From assembly GCA_015064315.1 (NCBI GenBank), contig SVSL01000004.1:1-64000 (forward strand): a DNA stretch of 64,000 nucleotides, given 5' to 3'. The stretch is from Oscillospiraceae bacterium (GTDB lineage: Bacteria > Bacillota > Clostridia > Oscillospirales > CAG-272). The notes beneath the pieces were generated by a model. That model saw only the letters and a program-made list of their open reading frames with translations. It did no database searches and was not told the DNA's origin. A program made the position numbers and the translations under genes. Shown here in pieces: positions 42,344 through 51,300 of this stretch (its first letter is position 1; each line of letters begins with the position of its first letter).

Positions 42344-43897
42344 TACCAACAAATACGACACGCCCGCGAGAGATTCGTGGGAATCGGCGGCGGGAGCATC
42401 CGAAAGGCCGTTTCGTGTGGACACCGTGGCAACGGGGCGATTGTAACGCTTGGCAACGCTCCAAAGGGTATCCTCGCGAGAGGGATAGCAGATGGTATAG
42501 GTAGAATTCTTTCGTTCGATCTCCTCCCCAAATCTTGCATCGGTGAGCATTCGGATCTCACTCTCGCTCTGCGCGAACAGACTCACCGAAAGCTCTGCAT
42601 CCACGCCAATGCGCTCACCGTCCAGACGCGCCTTGCAGGAGATCACGTCCACCGCGGCGTGATAGTCGCTTAATTTTTCGCCGTCGCGGAGCAAGCTGTC
42701 GGTCTCGTAACGGAAGGGGATCTCAAACTCCTGCGCCGAAAGCTCCTCGCCAAACAGGATGGCGTGCAAACGGCATTTGCCCGTGAGGATCGTCTTTCCC
42801 TTCTCAATTTCCATGGAAGTCACCGTGGGAGTGGCGCTGATATCCACCACATCAAGCCCCTGTCTGATCCCCGCCTCCTCCAAGGAAAGGGTGGAATTGA
42901 GGGACACGTTCCCGTTGAGGCATTTTCCCGCAATGGGAAGCCTGCCCGTAAGATAGCGGCTCTCGCAGGTGTGAGTCACCGAATAAATGTCACGGGTATA
43001 GGGAACGGTCTCATTCCGCGCGGCACGCGCCAAAAGACGGATGCCGAGATCACAAAGGATCCTGCCGTCCTCCACCGTCACGTTCAGATCCGAGCAGATG
43101 CCGTGAGCCGAGGCATCGCAGTTGACCTCGGTTCCATCCACCGCAACCGACTGCGAAAAGGGGATCCGCCGCCAAAAGGTCTTAACGGCATCGGCGCCAA
43201 GCATCCCTTCATGGGCACAAAGCAATTTCAATGAAACCTCTCCGCGGCAGTTGACGCATCCGCTTCCCGCCACCGCCTCGGCAACGAACACCTGCCCCTC
43301 GGCAAAGATCACGCGCAGATCATCGTCATTGCTCTCGCAGATGATCTCATCCCCGAGGGAAAGAGGCTCGCCCTGCCCCACGAGAATTCTTGCACATTCC
43401 GCGCTTCCGCGCAGCCGCTCAATGGCAGATTCCTCACCTCCGCTGACCGATTCCTCCAGAATCCGCGTGCCGCGAATCTGCACACGGGAGCGCAAACGAC
43501 ATTTTACCGAAAGCTTGCGAGGTGCCACCACCCTTCCCGTCACCATATCGGCGGCAGTTTCCACGTCGCAAACAAGACCGTCCCCAAGATCAAAGTCCGA
43601 GGTCATTTCCAAGGGAACCGAAAATTGATATTCCTGGCTCTCGTTGGCACAGTAGAGCGCACCGTCGTTGCCCGCGTAGAGGATGCAGTAATCGATCATC
43701 CCCGAAAAATCCGCATTCCCCGCGCCGATATATTTATCGGGGGGAGAGACGGTTGCCTTCACGCGCAACAGCCGCTTGATCTCGGGCTGATAATCGGGGA
43801 GCGAAAAATCCCCCGAAAGCTCGGTTACGTTCTGACGGTCACAAAGCAGATCCTGAATCCGCGCGCCGCCTGCTTCTATTTTGATGTAGTTGTCCAT
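42341..43897 (-). CDS. sipL: SipL-like SPOCS (DUF3794) and LysM spore protein
   Basis: A 518-residue protein. DUF3794/SPOCS repeats cover residues about 20-440, with LPDYQPEIKRLLRV near the start a family signature, and a LysM domain ends it (TYTICYPSREDTLWSVAKRY). This architecture is that of C. difficile SipL, which binds SpoIVA to anchor the spore coat to the forespore. The ATG chosen has AAAGGAG upstream; the longer frame crosses the promoter. A sigma-E-like promoter precedes it, matching mother-cell expression. A general SPOCS/LysM protein is the alternative. Confidence 0.85.
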   Translation of the reverse strand: MDNYIKIEAGGARIQDLLCDRQNVTELSGDFSLPDYQPEIKRLLRVKATVSPPDKYIGAGNADFSGMIDYCILYAGNDGALYCANESQEYQFSVPLEMTSDFDLGDGLVCDVETAADMVTGRVVAPRKLSVKCRLRSRVQIRGTRILEESVSGGEESAIERLRGSAECARILVGQGEPLSLGDEIICESNDDDLRVIFAEGQVFVAEAVAGSGCVNCRGEVSLKLLCAHEGMLGADAVKTFWRRIPFSQSVAVDGTEVNCDASAHGICSDLNVTVEDGRILCDLGIRLLARAARNETVPYTRDIYSVTHTCESRYLTGRLPIAGKCLNGNVSLNSTLSLEEAGIRQGLDVVDISATPTVTSMEIEKGKTILTGKCRLHAILFGEELSAQEFEIPFRYETDSLLRDGEKLSDYHAAVDVISCKARLDGERIGVDAELSVSLFAQSESEIRMLTDARFGEEIERKNSTYTICYPSREDTLWSVAKRYNRPVATVSTRNGLSDAPAADSHESLAGVSYLLV

Positions 43898-43935
43898 AAA
43901 AATCCACTCCTTTGCATCCATACCGATTTTGGTAC

Positions 43936-43964
43936 ATTGTATGCAAGGGGCTGAAAAATTATGA
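43936..43964 (-). promoter_or_regulatory. sigma-E-type sporulation promoter
   Basis: On the minus strand TCATAAT, then 14 bp, then CATACAAT. The Bacillus sigma-E consensus (known) is KMATATT-N14-CATACAHT: seven of seven but one in the -35, exact in the -10 and spacer. It places the start about 30 bp before the sipL-like ATG. No sigma-A promoter is seen here. Confidence 0.6.
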
Positions 43965-43989
43965 TTTTCAAAGGATTGCTTTTTGAGAG

Positions 43990-44760
43990 AATAAAAACAC
44001 CGCACGTGCGGCGAGCTTTCCTTGTTTTCTCGTAGGGGCGCTTCACGAAGCGCCCGTTTTAAAAAACATCGAATTCGTATGGACGGGCGATTCTTGAATC
44101 GCCCCTACGAACAAATTTTAAACCGCATCAACATATCGATGCGGATCAAAAAACATTGTTCTCGGGACGTCGAGGGCGCCGTCCCCTACCGATAATTTTT
44201 CACATATAGACACGCCGCACGTGCGGCGAGCCTCTCTTGTTTGACCGTAGGGGCGACCATTGGTCGTCCGTTTGCAAGGATAAGATTTTTTAGAGCGGGC
44301 GTTCAAAGAACGCCCCTACGGGTTTGTGCATAATCTATCGTTTAAGTGTCACCCTGAGTGGAGCAAAATATCCCGGTGGGATGTTTTGCGCAATCGAACC
44401 CGACCTTAGGGAGGGCAACGCCCTTGGCGTTGGGGTCTCCTAACGAATCTTGCGATCCTCTTTCTACACAAATGTTACTTTGTTATGGAAGGCTATTAAA
44501 ATTCCTTAGTAGATCCCTTCGTCGCTGCGCTCCTCGGTTTTATTCGCTGACGCTCACAAAACTTCGACTCCGCCAACCGCTTTGCGGTTTTCTTCGCTCA
44601 GGATGACACATAGACGGAATGTTCGCAAACACCGGTAGGGGTCGGCGCCCTCGACGACCCGGAAAGCAACAAATTTTGCTTTTTAAACGGCTATGCGTAG
44701 AGGCATCTTGAATCGCCCCTACGCAACAGATCAAAACAAAGCCAATACGCCGATTATAAA
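43990..44760. repeat. about 0.8 kb of intergenic palindromic repeats
   Basis: No gene is supported. Units with GTAGGGGCG outer arms occur at 44032-44060, 44080-44109, 44150-44190, 44245-44275, 44295-44325, 44634-44660 and 44698-44725, on both strands. Two copies of CCGCACGTGCGGCGAGC flank the first group (44002 and 44213). CTGAG/CTCAG half-repeats lie at 44346-44362 and 44597-44611. Bases 44658-44694 repeat 21-57. Confidence 0.8.
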
Positions 44761-44811
44761 GTGGTTTTCTTTAGAAAGAAACACGAAATTCTTCTCCTAC
44801 AAAACCACGTA

Positions 44812-44853
44812 CAAAAATCGCACAGCCGTGAACCGTTTTCATGGCTGCGCGAT
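44812..44853 (-). terminator. terminator of murC
   Basis: TCGCGCAGCCATGAA / TTCACGGCTGTGCGA hairpin and ATTTTTG on the minus strand. Confidence 0.8.
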
Positions 44854-44880
44854 TTTATTTTTTTCAATTTCAAAAGGAAA

Positions 44881-46278
44881 TCACTTCAACAAAAAGTCAA
44901 AGGTCTTAAAAATATCCCCCGCGCCCATGACAATGACGAGATCGCCCTCCCGTGCGTCGCCCTTGATGGCTTGGGCTACCCGTTCAAAGCTTCCGCAATA
45001 GGTGGCTTTCTCTCCGATCCGCTCCGCGAGAAGTGCTGAGTCCACGCCGTAGATATTCTGCTCCCGCGCGGCGTAGATATCGGCAAGATAGACCCTGTCG
45101 GCATCGCCAAAGGCGGTGGAAAACTCCTCCAAAAGTCCTGCGGTTCGGCTATACGTATGAGGCTGATAGGCGCACAGGATGCGGGAAAATCCCATCTCCT
45201 TCGCCCCTGCCAGAGTGGCACGGATCTCATCGGGATGGTGTCCGTAATCGTCGTAGACCCCGGCGCCGTTGATCTCGCCCTTGTATTCCATTCTGCGCCC
45301 CGCGCCCACAAAATCCAAAAGTCCCTTGGCAATGGCATCAAGCGAGATGCCGCAAAGGATCGCCGCTCCTGCCGCCGCCAGCGCGTTGTAGATCATGTGT
45401 CTGCCGTGGACCTTTAAAACGATCCTGTGCAAGAATTGATCCCCTTGATAAAGATCAAAGGACGTCCCTTTTCTATCCGCTTGAATATCACGCGCCGTAA
45501 AATCAGCCCCTTGATCGATTCCAAAGGTCACGTGACGCCCCTCGAAATCAGCAAGTGCCAAAAGACTTTCGGGATCATCGGCGTTATAGAGCACCGTTCC
45601 GTTCTTCCCCGTACGCCGCGCGTAGGCAAGGAAGGATGCGCGGATCTGCTCCATGCTGTGAAAATAATCCACGTGATCCATGGCAATATTGAGGATCACC
45701 GCCAGCGTGGGGGAAAAATCCAGGAAGGAATCCATATACTCGCAGGCTTCAAACACAAAATGCTCCTTCGAGCGTCCAATGCGGCAGGGAAAATGCTCCG
45801 CCTCGGGAAGCGGCGCGCCGCAAAGAACAGTGGGATCGGACGCCGCCAAAAAGATGCGCGAGCACATGGCGGTGCAGGTGCTCTTTCCGTGCATTCCCGC
45901 AACGCCTACGCGCACGCGGTATCCGGTCATTAAAAAATTCAGATAATCGGAACGGGAGAAAAGAGGCAGTCCTCTCTCCTTTGCCGCAAGATACTCGGGA
46001 TTATCCTCCCCAATGGCAACGGTGTAAACCACCGCATCGTAGCCGCAGAGATGACGCGCGTCATGCTCCAAAAAGATCTCCATGCCCATGGCTTTGAGAG
46101 ATTCGATCAGCGCGCCCTCGCCCCGATCCGAGCCCCCCACGCCGTAGCCACAGAGAAGCGAGATCCGTGCCAGAGCCGACATGCTGATGCCGCCAATGCC
46201 GATGAAAAAGATTTTTTTGCAGTTTTTCAGCGCCTCGGCAATGCCAAGCGCTCCAAAATGGGTGTTTTCAACCGACAT
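44881..46278 (-). CDS. murC: UDP-N-acetylmuramate--L-alanine ligase
   Basis: A 465-residue Mur ligase that adds L-Ala to UDP-MurNAc. The N-terminal Rossmann domain starts FIGIGGISMSALARI, the ATP loop is GVAGMHGKSTCTAM (Met replaces the usual Thr of GTHGK), the central EACEY/NIAMDHVDYF region binds metal and substrate, and DDYGHHPDEIRATL and AYQPHTYSRT are MurC C-terminal signatures. Length is normal. It stands alone, not in a dcw cluster. Confidence 0.95.
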   Translation of the reverse strand: MSVENTHFGALGIAEALKNCKKIFFIGIGGISMSALARISLLCGYGVGGSDRGEGALIESLKAMGMEIFLEHDARHLCGYDAVVYTVAIGEDNPEYLAAKERGLPLFSRSDYLNFLMTGYRVRVGVAGMHGKSTCTAMCSRIFLAASDPTVLCGAPLPEAEHFPCRIGRSKEHFVFEACEYMDSFLDFSPTLAVILNIAMDHVDYFHSMEQIRASFLAYARRTGKNGTVLYNADDPESLLALADFEGRHVTFGIDQGADFTARDIQADRKGTSFDLYQGDQFLHRIVLKVHGRHMIYNALAAAGAAILCGISLDAIAKGLLDFVGAGRRMEYKGEINGAGVYDDYGHHPDEIRATLAGAKEMGFSRILCAYQPHTYSRTAGLLEEFSTAFGDADRVYLADIYAAREQNIYGVDSALLAERIGEKATYCGSFERVAQAIKGDAREGDLVIVMGAGDIFKTFDFLLK

Positions 46279-46387
46279 TTCCAGTCTCCTTTTTCGTGTT
46301 GTATACAGGTATTTTTGTAGAAATCGGGTGTTTTTTCATAAAAAAGTTGAAATTGTGAAAGAAATTCACAAAATGATTCCTTTTCGT

Positions 46388-46418
46388 TTGAATAATCATC
46401 ACAAAAACCGCTTATAAT
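46388..46418 (+). promoter_or_regulatory. candidate promoter of spoVG
   Basis: TTGAAT and TATAAT with a 19-bp spacer. I did not find the sigma-H pattern described for Bacillus spoVG. Confidence 0.55.
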
Positions 46419-46459
46419 GAGTTACGATAGAATTTTTAACGATTTGGAGGAATATCACC

Positions 46460-46765
46460 ATGCAAATTACCGATATCAAGGTCAGAAAGCTTTTTGACGA
46501 AGGCCCCATGAAGGCCATCATCTCGGTTACCTTTGACGGTCAGCTCGCCGTGCACGACATCAAGGTGATCTACGCAAGAGAGAAATTCTTTATTGTTATG
46601 CCCAGCCGCAAGAACCCCGATGACACCTACCGCGACATCGTACATCCCATCAGCGCACAGTTCCGTGGGATGCTGGAGAGCGCCATTATCGAGGCGTACG
46701 AGGCAGCCCTTGAGCAGGCCAAGCTGGAGGCAGAAAACGCCGCTGAGGATCCCGCGACCGTATAA
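46460..46765 (+). CDS. spoVG: SpoVG regulator
   Basis: A 101-residue protein with the SpoVG fold: MQITDIKVRKLF at the start, VTFDGQLAVHDIKVI, and MPSRKNPDDTYRDIVHPI, the conserved nucleic-acid-binding helix and strand. SpoVG is a small DNA/RNA-binding regulator of sporulation, division and surface genes. GGAGG precedes the ATG. Single-gene unit. Confidence 0.96.
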   Translation: MQITDIKVRKLFDEGPMKAIISVTFDGQLAVHDIKVIYAREKFFIVMPSRKNPDDTYRDIVHPISAQFRGMLESAIIEAYEAALEQAKLEAENAAEDPATV

Positions 46766-46782
46766 ACGTAATAAAAGCCAAG

Positions 46783-46828
46783 AGGAAGACTTCTACTGTA
46801 AGCGTATGCAGAGGGGTCTTCTTTTTTT
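46783..46828 (+). terminator. likely terminator after spoVG
   Basis: GAAGAC/GTCTTC-type pairing around a large loop, then TTTTTTT. Weak stem. Confidence 0.5.
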
Positions 46829-46831
46829 CGT

Positions 46832-47329
46832 TTATCTCAGGCTTCCGTGGGAAAACAGCACGGTTTCTCCGCGCAGGGAGAGGGTTCCAAAGCTTCCCTC
46901 ATGGAGGCTGCCGGGGTTAAAGAGGTACATGGGTCGGGACAGGGTCACGCCACCCACTGTCTCGCCGGCGTTGACGATCCCCTCGTAGGGGGTATGGGTA
47001 TGCCCGAACAGCAGGATATCCGCCCCCTCCTTGGCGGCGTGGGAGATCAGCGCCCCCAAGCCTCCCTTAACACCAAAAAGATGCCCGTGGCAGAACAGAA
47101 TTTTGTGTCCTTCGAAGGAAAGAAGCTCCTCGGTGGGGGTGTTTCCCGGAAAGAGATCGCAGTTGCCGCGCACGGCAAAGAAGGCAGAGCCCCCAAAATC
47201 CTCACGGCGCATTTCTCGCAGACCGTCCCCCAGAAAGAGGACGGCATCCGGCTTTTTCACCTGCCGCTCGTAGGCTTCTATCGCCCCGTGATATTTCCCG
47301 TGGGAATCCGAAAAGATCAAAAATTCCAT
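46832..47329 (-). CDS. YfcE/MJ0936-type metallophosphoesterase
   Basis: A 165-residue calcineurin-fold phosphodiesterase. Metal-binding motifs in order: FSDSHGK (D, H), LGDGLRE (D), RGNCD (N), CHGHLFG (H) and FGHTHTP (GHxH). This is the complete small YfcE type, often annotated as a phosphodiesterase with unknown natural substrate. Single gene with its own promoter. Confidence 0.92.
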   Translation of the reverse strand: MEFLIFSDSHGKYHGAIEAYERQVKKPDAVLFLGDGLREMRREDFGGSAFFAVRGNCDLFPGNTPTEELLSFEGHKILFCHGHLFGVKGGLGALISHAAKEGADILLFGHTHTPYEGIVNAGETVGGVTLSRPMYLFNPGSLHEGSFGTLSLRGETVLFSHGSLR

Positions 47330-47360
47330 AGGCGCTCCTCAAAAAATCATCGTTGGGATT

Positions 47361-47389
47361 ATTATAACACAAAAACAGAGGATGTGCAA
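47361..47389 (-). promoter_or_regulatory. promoter of metallophosphoesterase gene
   Basis: TTGCAC and TATAAT with a 17-bp spacer, minus strand. Confidence 0.88.
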
Positions 47390-47445
47390 GCCCCACGGGA
47401 AAGAAAGACAGAAAAAACAGGAAAGAAAGGCAGAAAAAGAACACA

Positions 47446-47477
47446 CAAAAAACCGCCCCCGCGTGGTGCGGGGGCGG
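47446..47477 (-). terminator. terminator of metzincin-lipoprotein operon
   Basis: CCGCCCCCGC / GCGGGGGCGG hairpin and TTTTTTG on the minus strand. Confidence 0.88.
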
Positions 47478-47489
47478 GGGGATGAAATA

Positions 47490-48305
47490 TTAGCTTAAAG
47501 CATCCTTCCAGAGGTTGTAAAGCTCCTCGGCGGCTTCCCGGCAGGTGGATGGGGTTAAAAGGGCACGAATGGTGGGATTGGTACATATTAGCTCCCAGCC
47601 TTTTTGAATAGCGTCTTCCGGTTCAAAAGTAAGCTCTATTACATAATCGTCATACCAAAAAACAATCTCCGGAATATTTTTGTTACCTCCCAGCCACCGT
47701 AATACAATGGCATCGTTTACTCTGAAATGAATGTAACGATCATCAATGTTGTATTTTTCTATATACGCCCAGTAAATACGCTCATCTTCCTGCGCCAGTA
47801 TCCTCCAATGTCTATCAGGATTTTTACAGTAAACATCCGGCATATCTACTTCCTCAACGTAAATATCTCCAAACCAAGACAAATACTCATCATTACTGTA
47901 ATAAAAGTCTCTTCTCGTAACATTGATCGTAGTGCCAATCTGCTCAAATTGAAACCGATAGATTAGATCAACCGTGGTAATATCAGTTAAAGAATAAGCA
48001 GAAAAAGAGGAAAAATCTCCAAAGCACTCCAATACATCTAGTGAAAAGAGGTCCCAAGAACACTCTTCTGATTGCAAAAGCATCTCATATTCGTTTGAAT
48101 TTCGGGTTTCAAATATTGGATCTGGCGCAAACGGAGGATCACCAATCTCATCTGTGATAGTACTTTGTGACGACGAAGAATCATCATCTTGGGCATCGGT
48201 GGCTTGTATACCATCCTCTACATTGTGCAAATTACTTGTGTTACAAGAGGAAAGCAAACACAAACTGACAAGAAGTAAAAATAGTAACTTATATATTTTT
48301 TTCAT
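47490..48305 (-). CDS. lipoprotein next to secreted metzincin, unknown
   Basis: A 271-residue exported protein. The signal peptide ends in lipobox LSSC (Cys21). A Ser/Asp-rich linker follows (DDDSSSSQST), then an acidic, Tyr/Trp-rich globular domain that I do not recognise. It starts 14 bp downstream of the large protease-like gene with AAAGGAG, so they form one operon. Base content is AT-rich like the 3' half of that gene and unlike flanking genes. A membrane-bound partner or protective protein for the protease is possible (inference). Confidence 0.7.
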   Translation of the reverse strand: MKKIYKLLFLLLVSLCLLSSCNTSNLHNVEDGIQATDAQDDDSSSSQSTITDEIGDPPFAPDPIFETRNSNEYEMLLQSEECSWDLFSLDVLECFGDFSSFSAYSLTDITTVDLIYRFQFEQIGTTINVTRRDFYYSNDEYLSWFGDIYVEEVDMPDVYCKNPDRHWRILAQEDERIYWAYIEKYNIDDRYIHFRVNDAIVLRWLGGNKNIPEIVFWYDDYVIELTFEPEDAIQKGWELICTNPTIRALLTPSTCREAAEELYNLWKDALS

Positions 48306-48319
48306 AAAAGCTCTCCTTT

Positions 48320-51300
48320 CTAAGGGTTATAGTCACCGCGTTTAGTCTGAATCACGCCTAAACAATCTGCACAATATGGGCGCATTGCATACAAATCCGA
48401 AATGCTAATCTGTGTTCCGTGATTACTATTATACCCATAAACGCAATTATCCTTTGGCGTGTTGAATTGGGTATCATAATGATCATCCGGTCCATACAAA
48501 TGTCCAATTTCATGTATTGCAGTAAAAGTTTCTATTCCTGCTGTGCTTTTATCACTACACATCACTATACAAGAATTTCCGGCTTTGCGTGCCAATCCCG
48601 CCAAATGAGTACCATACACATCTTGTGTTTCCTTTTCTCCCTCTTCATTAGTTACTTCCATTTCTTCTATAGACCAAAGGTTATGCCCGATAAAAGAAAT
48701 TGAAATGATATTTTCATCAGTTCTGTCACAAACCTCTCCCAGTACATTTGATGCATACTTGTGTCGCTGTTTTTCATCTTCGCAGCAATTACAATCATTT
48801 TCATAGTAGGTGCCACCTTTTTTATACCCTGCACTATCACAATTATCGGCTTTAGAGTATCTAAATTCCGGCTCAGATATTTCAAACCAAATCCCAAAGG
48901 TTATATAGTAATGCTTTCTGACCTCCGCCATAATATCATTGATTCGCTCTACAGCATTGAAATTTCGATCTTTGTATGCCTTATCGTAAGATACACTCAC
49001 ATAGGCTTCGTAAACAATCGACTCCAATATCCATTTGTTCCATCCGTATTGTGAAGATGTCAGTTTCAAACAATCGGTACTGTTATCCATACCGATAGAA
49101 AGCGAGGAATCCTCTGTGGATACCAATTTATACAGATCGTTACCACCGTCATCAATATCATAATAAGAAACAGTCCATTTCACTGGATAAGTTGTTTCGA
49201 CTACACTTGCTCCGTCGCTGTGATTGCCGCTTTCAACCCCCATAAAGGTTTGATTTTGTGCATTCATGATACAATACGTCCCATCTTCGTTAAGAACAAA
49301 ATACCACAACATGGTAGGTTCAGTTCCAAATTCAAGCGCAGCCAAATCGTTCGAATTAGGAGAAATATCCATATAGCGATTCTGCTGTGCACGTTTTACA
49401 ACTCTCCTATCTTTTGTCGTAAACACACCTATCGTCTTCTCTACGCCTGTATACCTATGGGTAACCGTTACATACGCAGACTCATTATCAGCATTCGGCG
49501 CAGTAATGGAGCCTGTAGAGGTCAACGTAAAGTCAGAGCCGCTCTCAAGCGTCCAAGTGAAATAGGAACGGTAGGTATGTGTTGCACCTTCGGTTAAACT
49601 AACAACCGACAGCTGCTTGGTTGTTCCCTTGGGAATGTGTACCGCATTCAATTTAAAATCCTCTAACGGCACAAAAATATCCGCATCCACGAGATTCCAC
49701 TTTGCCCCCGTTGTACCGTACACGGTTGCGCTCAGCTGATAGGTATAATAGTAGCTTCTGGGACCGTAATAGAGATATTTTTGCTCCCCCTTATTCTTGA
49801 TATAGTAAGTCGCCCCCGATTGAATGATCTCCCACTGCTGATAAGGGCTTCCCTCAACAAACTGTGTTGCATATATCGAGTTATCGTAAGCATACAGAAC
49901 ACAAGAGGGATCCGAAGCCAAGCGAATATAATACAGATCGTCGCCGCAGCATTCAAACGTCCACTTGGCGTCGTCGAGATCCGTGATATTGGCATACGTC
50001 TCGGAGCTCAACAAATAATCGCCCTCTTCCTCCATATACGGCATATAGAATTCATAAACGTCGCCGTGCGCCATGGAGAGCAGGTAATAATCGCCTTGCA
50101 GATATCCGTATTCAACCTCATAATAAACGGTATCGCCCTCGGTTGACATAACATAACTGTAATAATCATCATCCGCACTCAGGCAGAAGCCATTGGCGGG
50201 ATTGTGATACGCCTCGGAGCTGATTCCTTGATTATAATCCAACCAGCCCTTTACAATTTGAGTAAGGTCAATCGTATAGACGGAATAGCCCTCAATATCG
50301 AAGGTACTCATACCAACACCGCTGACAGCGTTCCAAAGGTTTACGTTACTGTTCAACAACGCAACGGGATTTTCGCCATAGGTCGTTGTATTCCACGTAG
50401 CGGTCATGGGTCTTACCAACACGCTTTGCGAGGGCTCATCGTACGTGCTGAGATACATCGTGACCTTGCCGATCTGCCCGGAATTCATGTTTGTAAATTC
50501 ACCGTTGTCATCGTAAAAATCATAGAATTTATAAATAATTCTGCCGGTTCCGCCGGATTTCTGTCCCAAGTAGTGCTCGTATGGATAATCGGTCGCATCG
50601 TCATATCCGGACGCGGTATCGTACAGTCCTACATCAATGATGGTATCGATCTCACCGTCCGTATAGTAGCCCTCCTCGTCATAATACTCGCGCTCCTCTC
50701 TATCCTCAACCGATACGGTGGGATCCACGTACACGGGATAAACGGTATCCTCGGCGGTCAGAAAATCCTCGGGGGCGGTGACGGTAACGCGGTATTTTCC
50801 TCCCGCAAGAGGTGTAAGGGTAAGCTCGCCCATGGCGGTCTTGCCTGCGGAATCCTTTACGATCACGCTTCCAAGCCCTGCCACAACCTGATCTGCCGCA
50901 TTGACAAGCTGCCAGCCTCCGTCGTTCTGCACTGCGGTCAAGCCCTGTTGCTCCATGATAAAGTCAAAGCTGTTCTTGCCCGTGTAGCTTACGAGGATGA
51001 TATCCTCCTTGACTCCGTAGAGGGTGGGGGTGTAGGCGAGGATCGTGCGCTCCCCAAACACACCCGCATAAGCCACGGTGTTCTCTTCCTGCGCGTAGGT
51101 GGCGGTAAAGTCTCCGCTGACCTCGGGGCTCATGGTGATGCTGTAATCATTGTATGAGAGCAGAACGCCGTTTGTGATGTTTCTTGGAAAATAGACCTTG
51201 ACGTTATTATCCAGCATACCGTAGGCGTAGGTGGTGTTCAGAATGCCGGTAATTGCCGTGCTCTTATCGCGAACGGCTCCGTTTGCATCCACGTACTTGA

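Noticed and set aside
43990..44760. Insertion sequence or transposon
   Set aside because: No transposase frame, no long terminal inverted repeats enclosing the block; it is a cluster of short palindromes.
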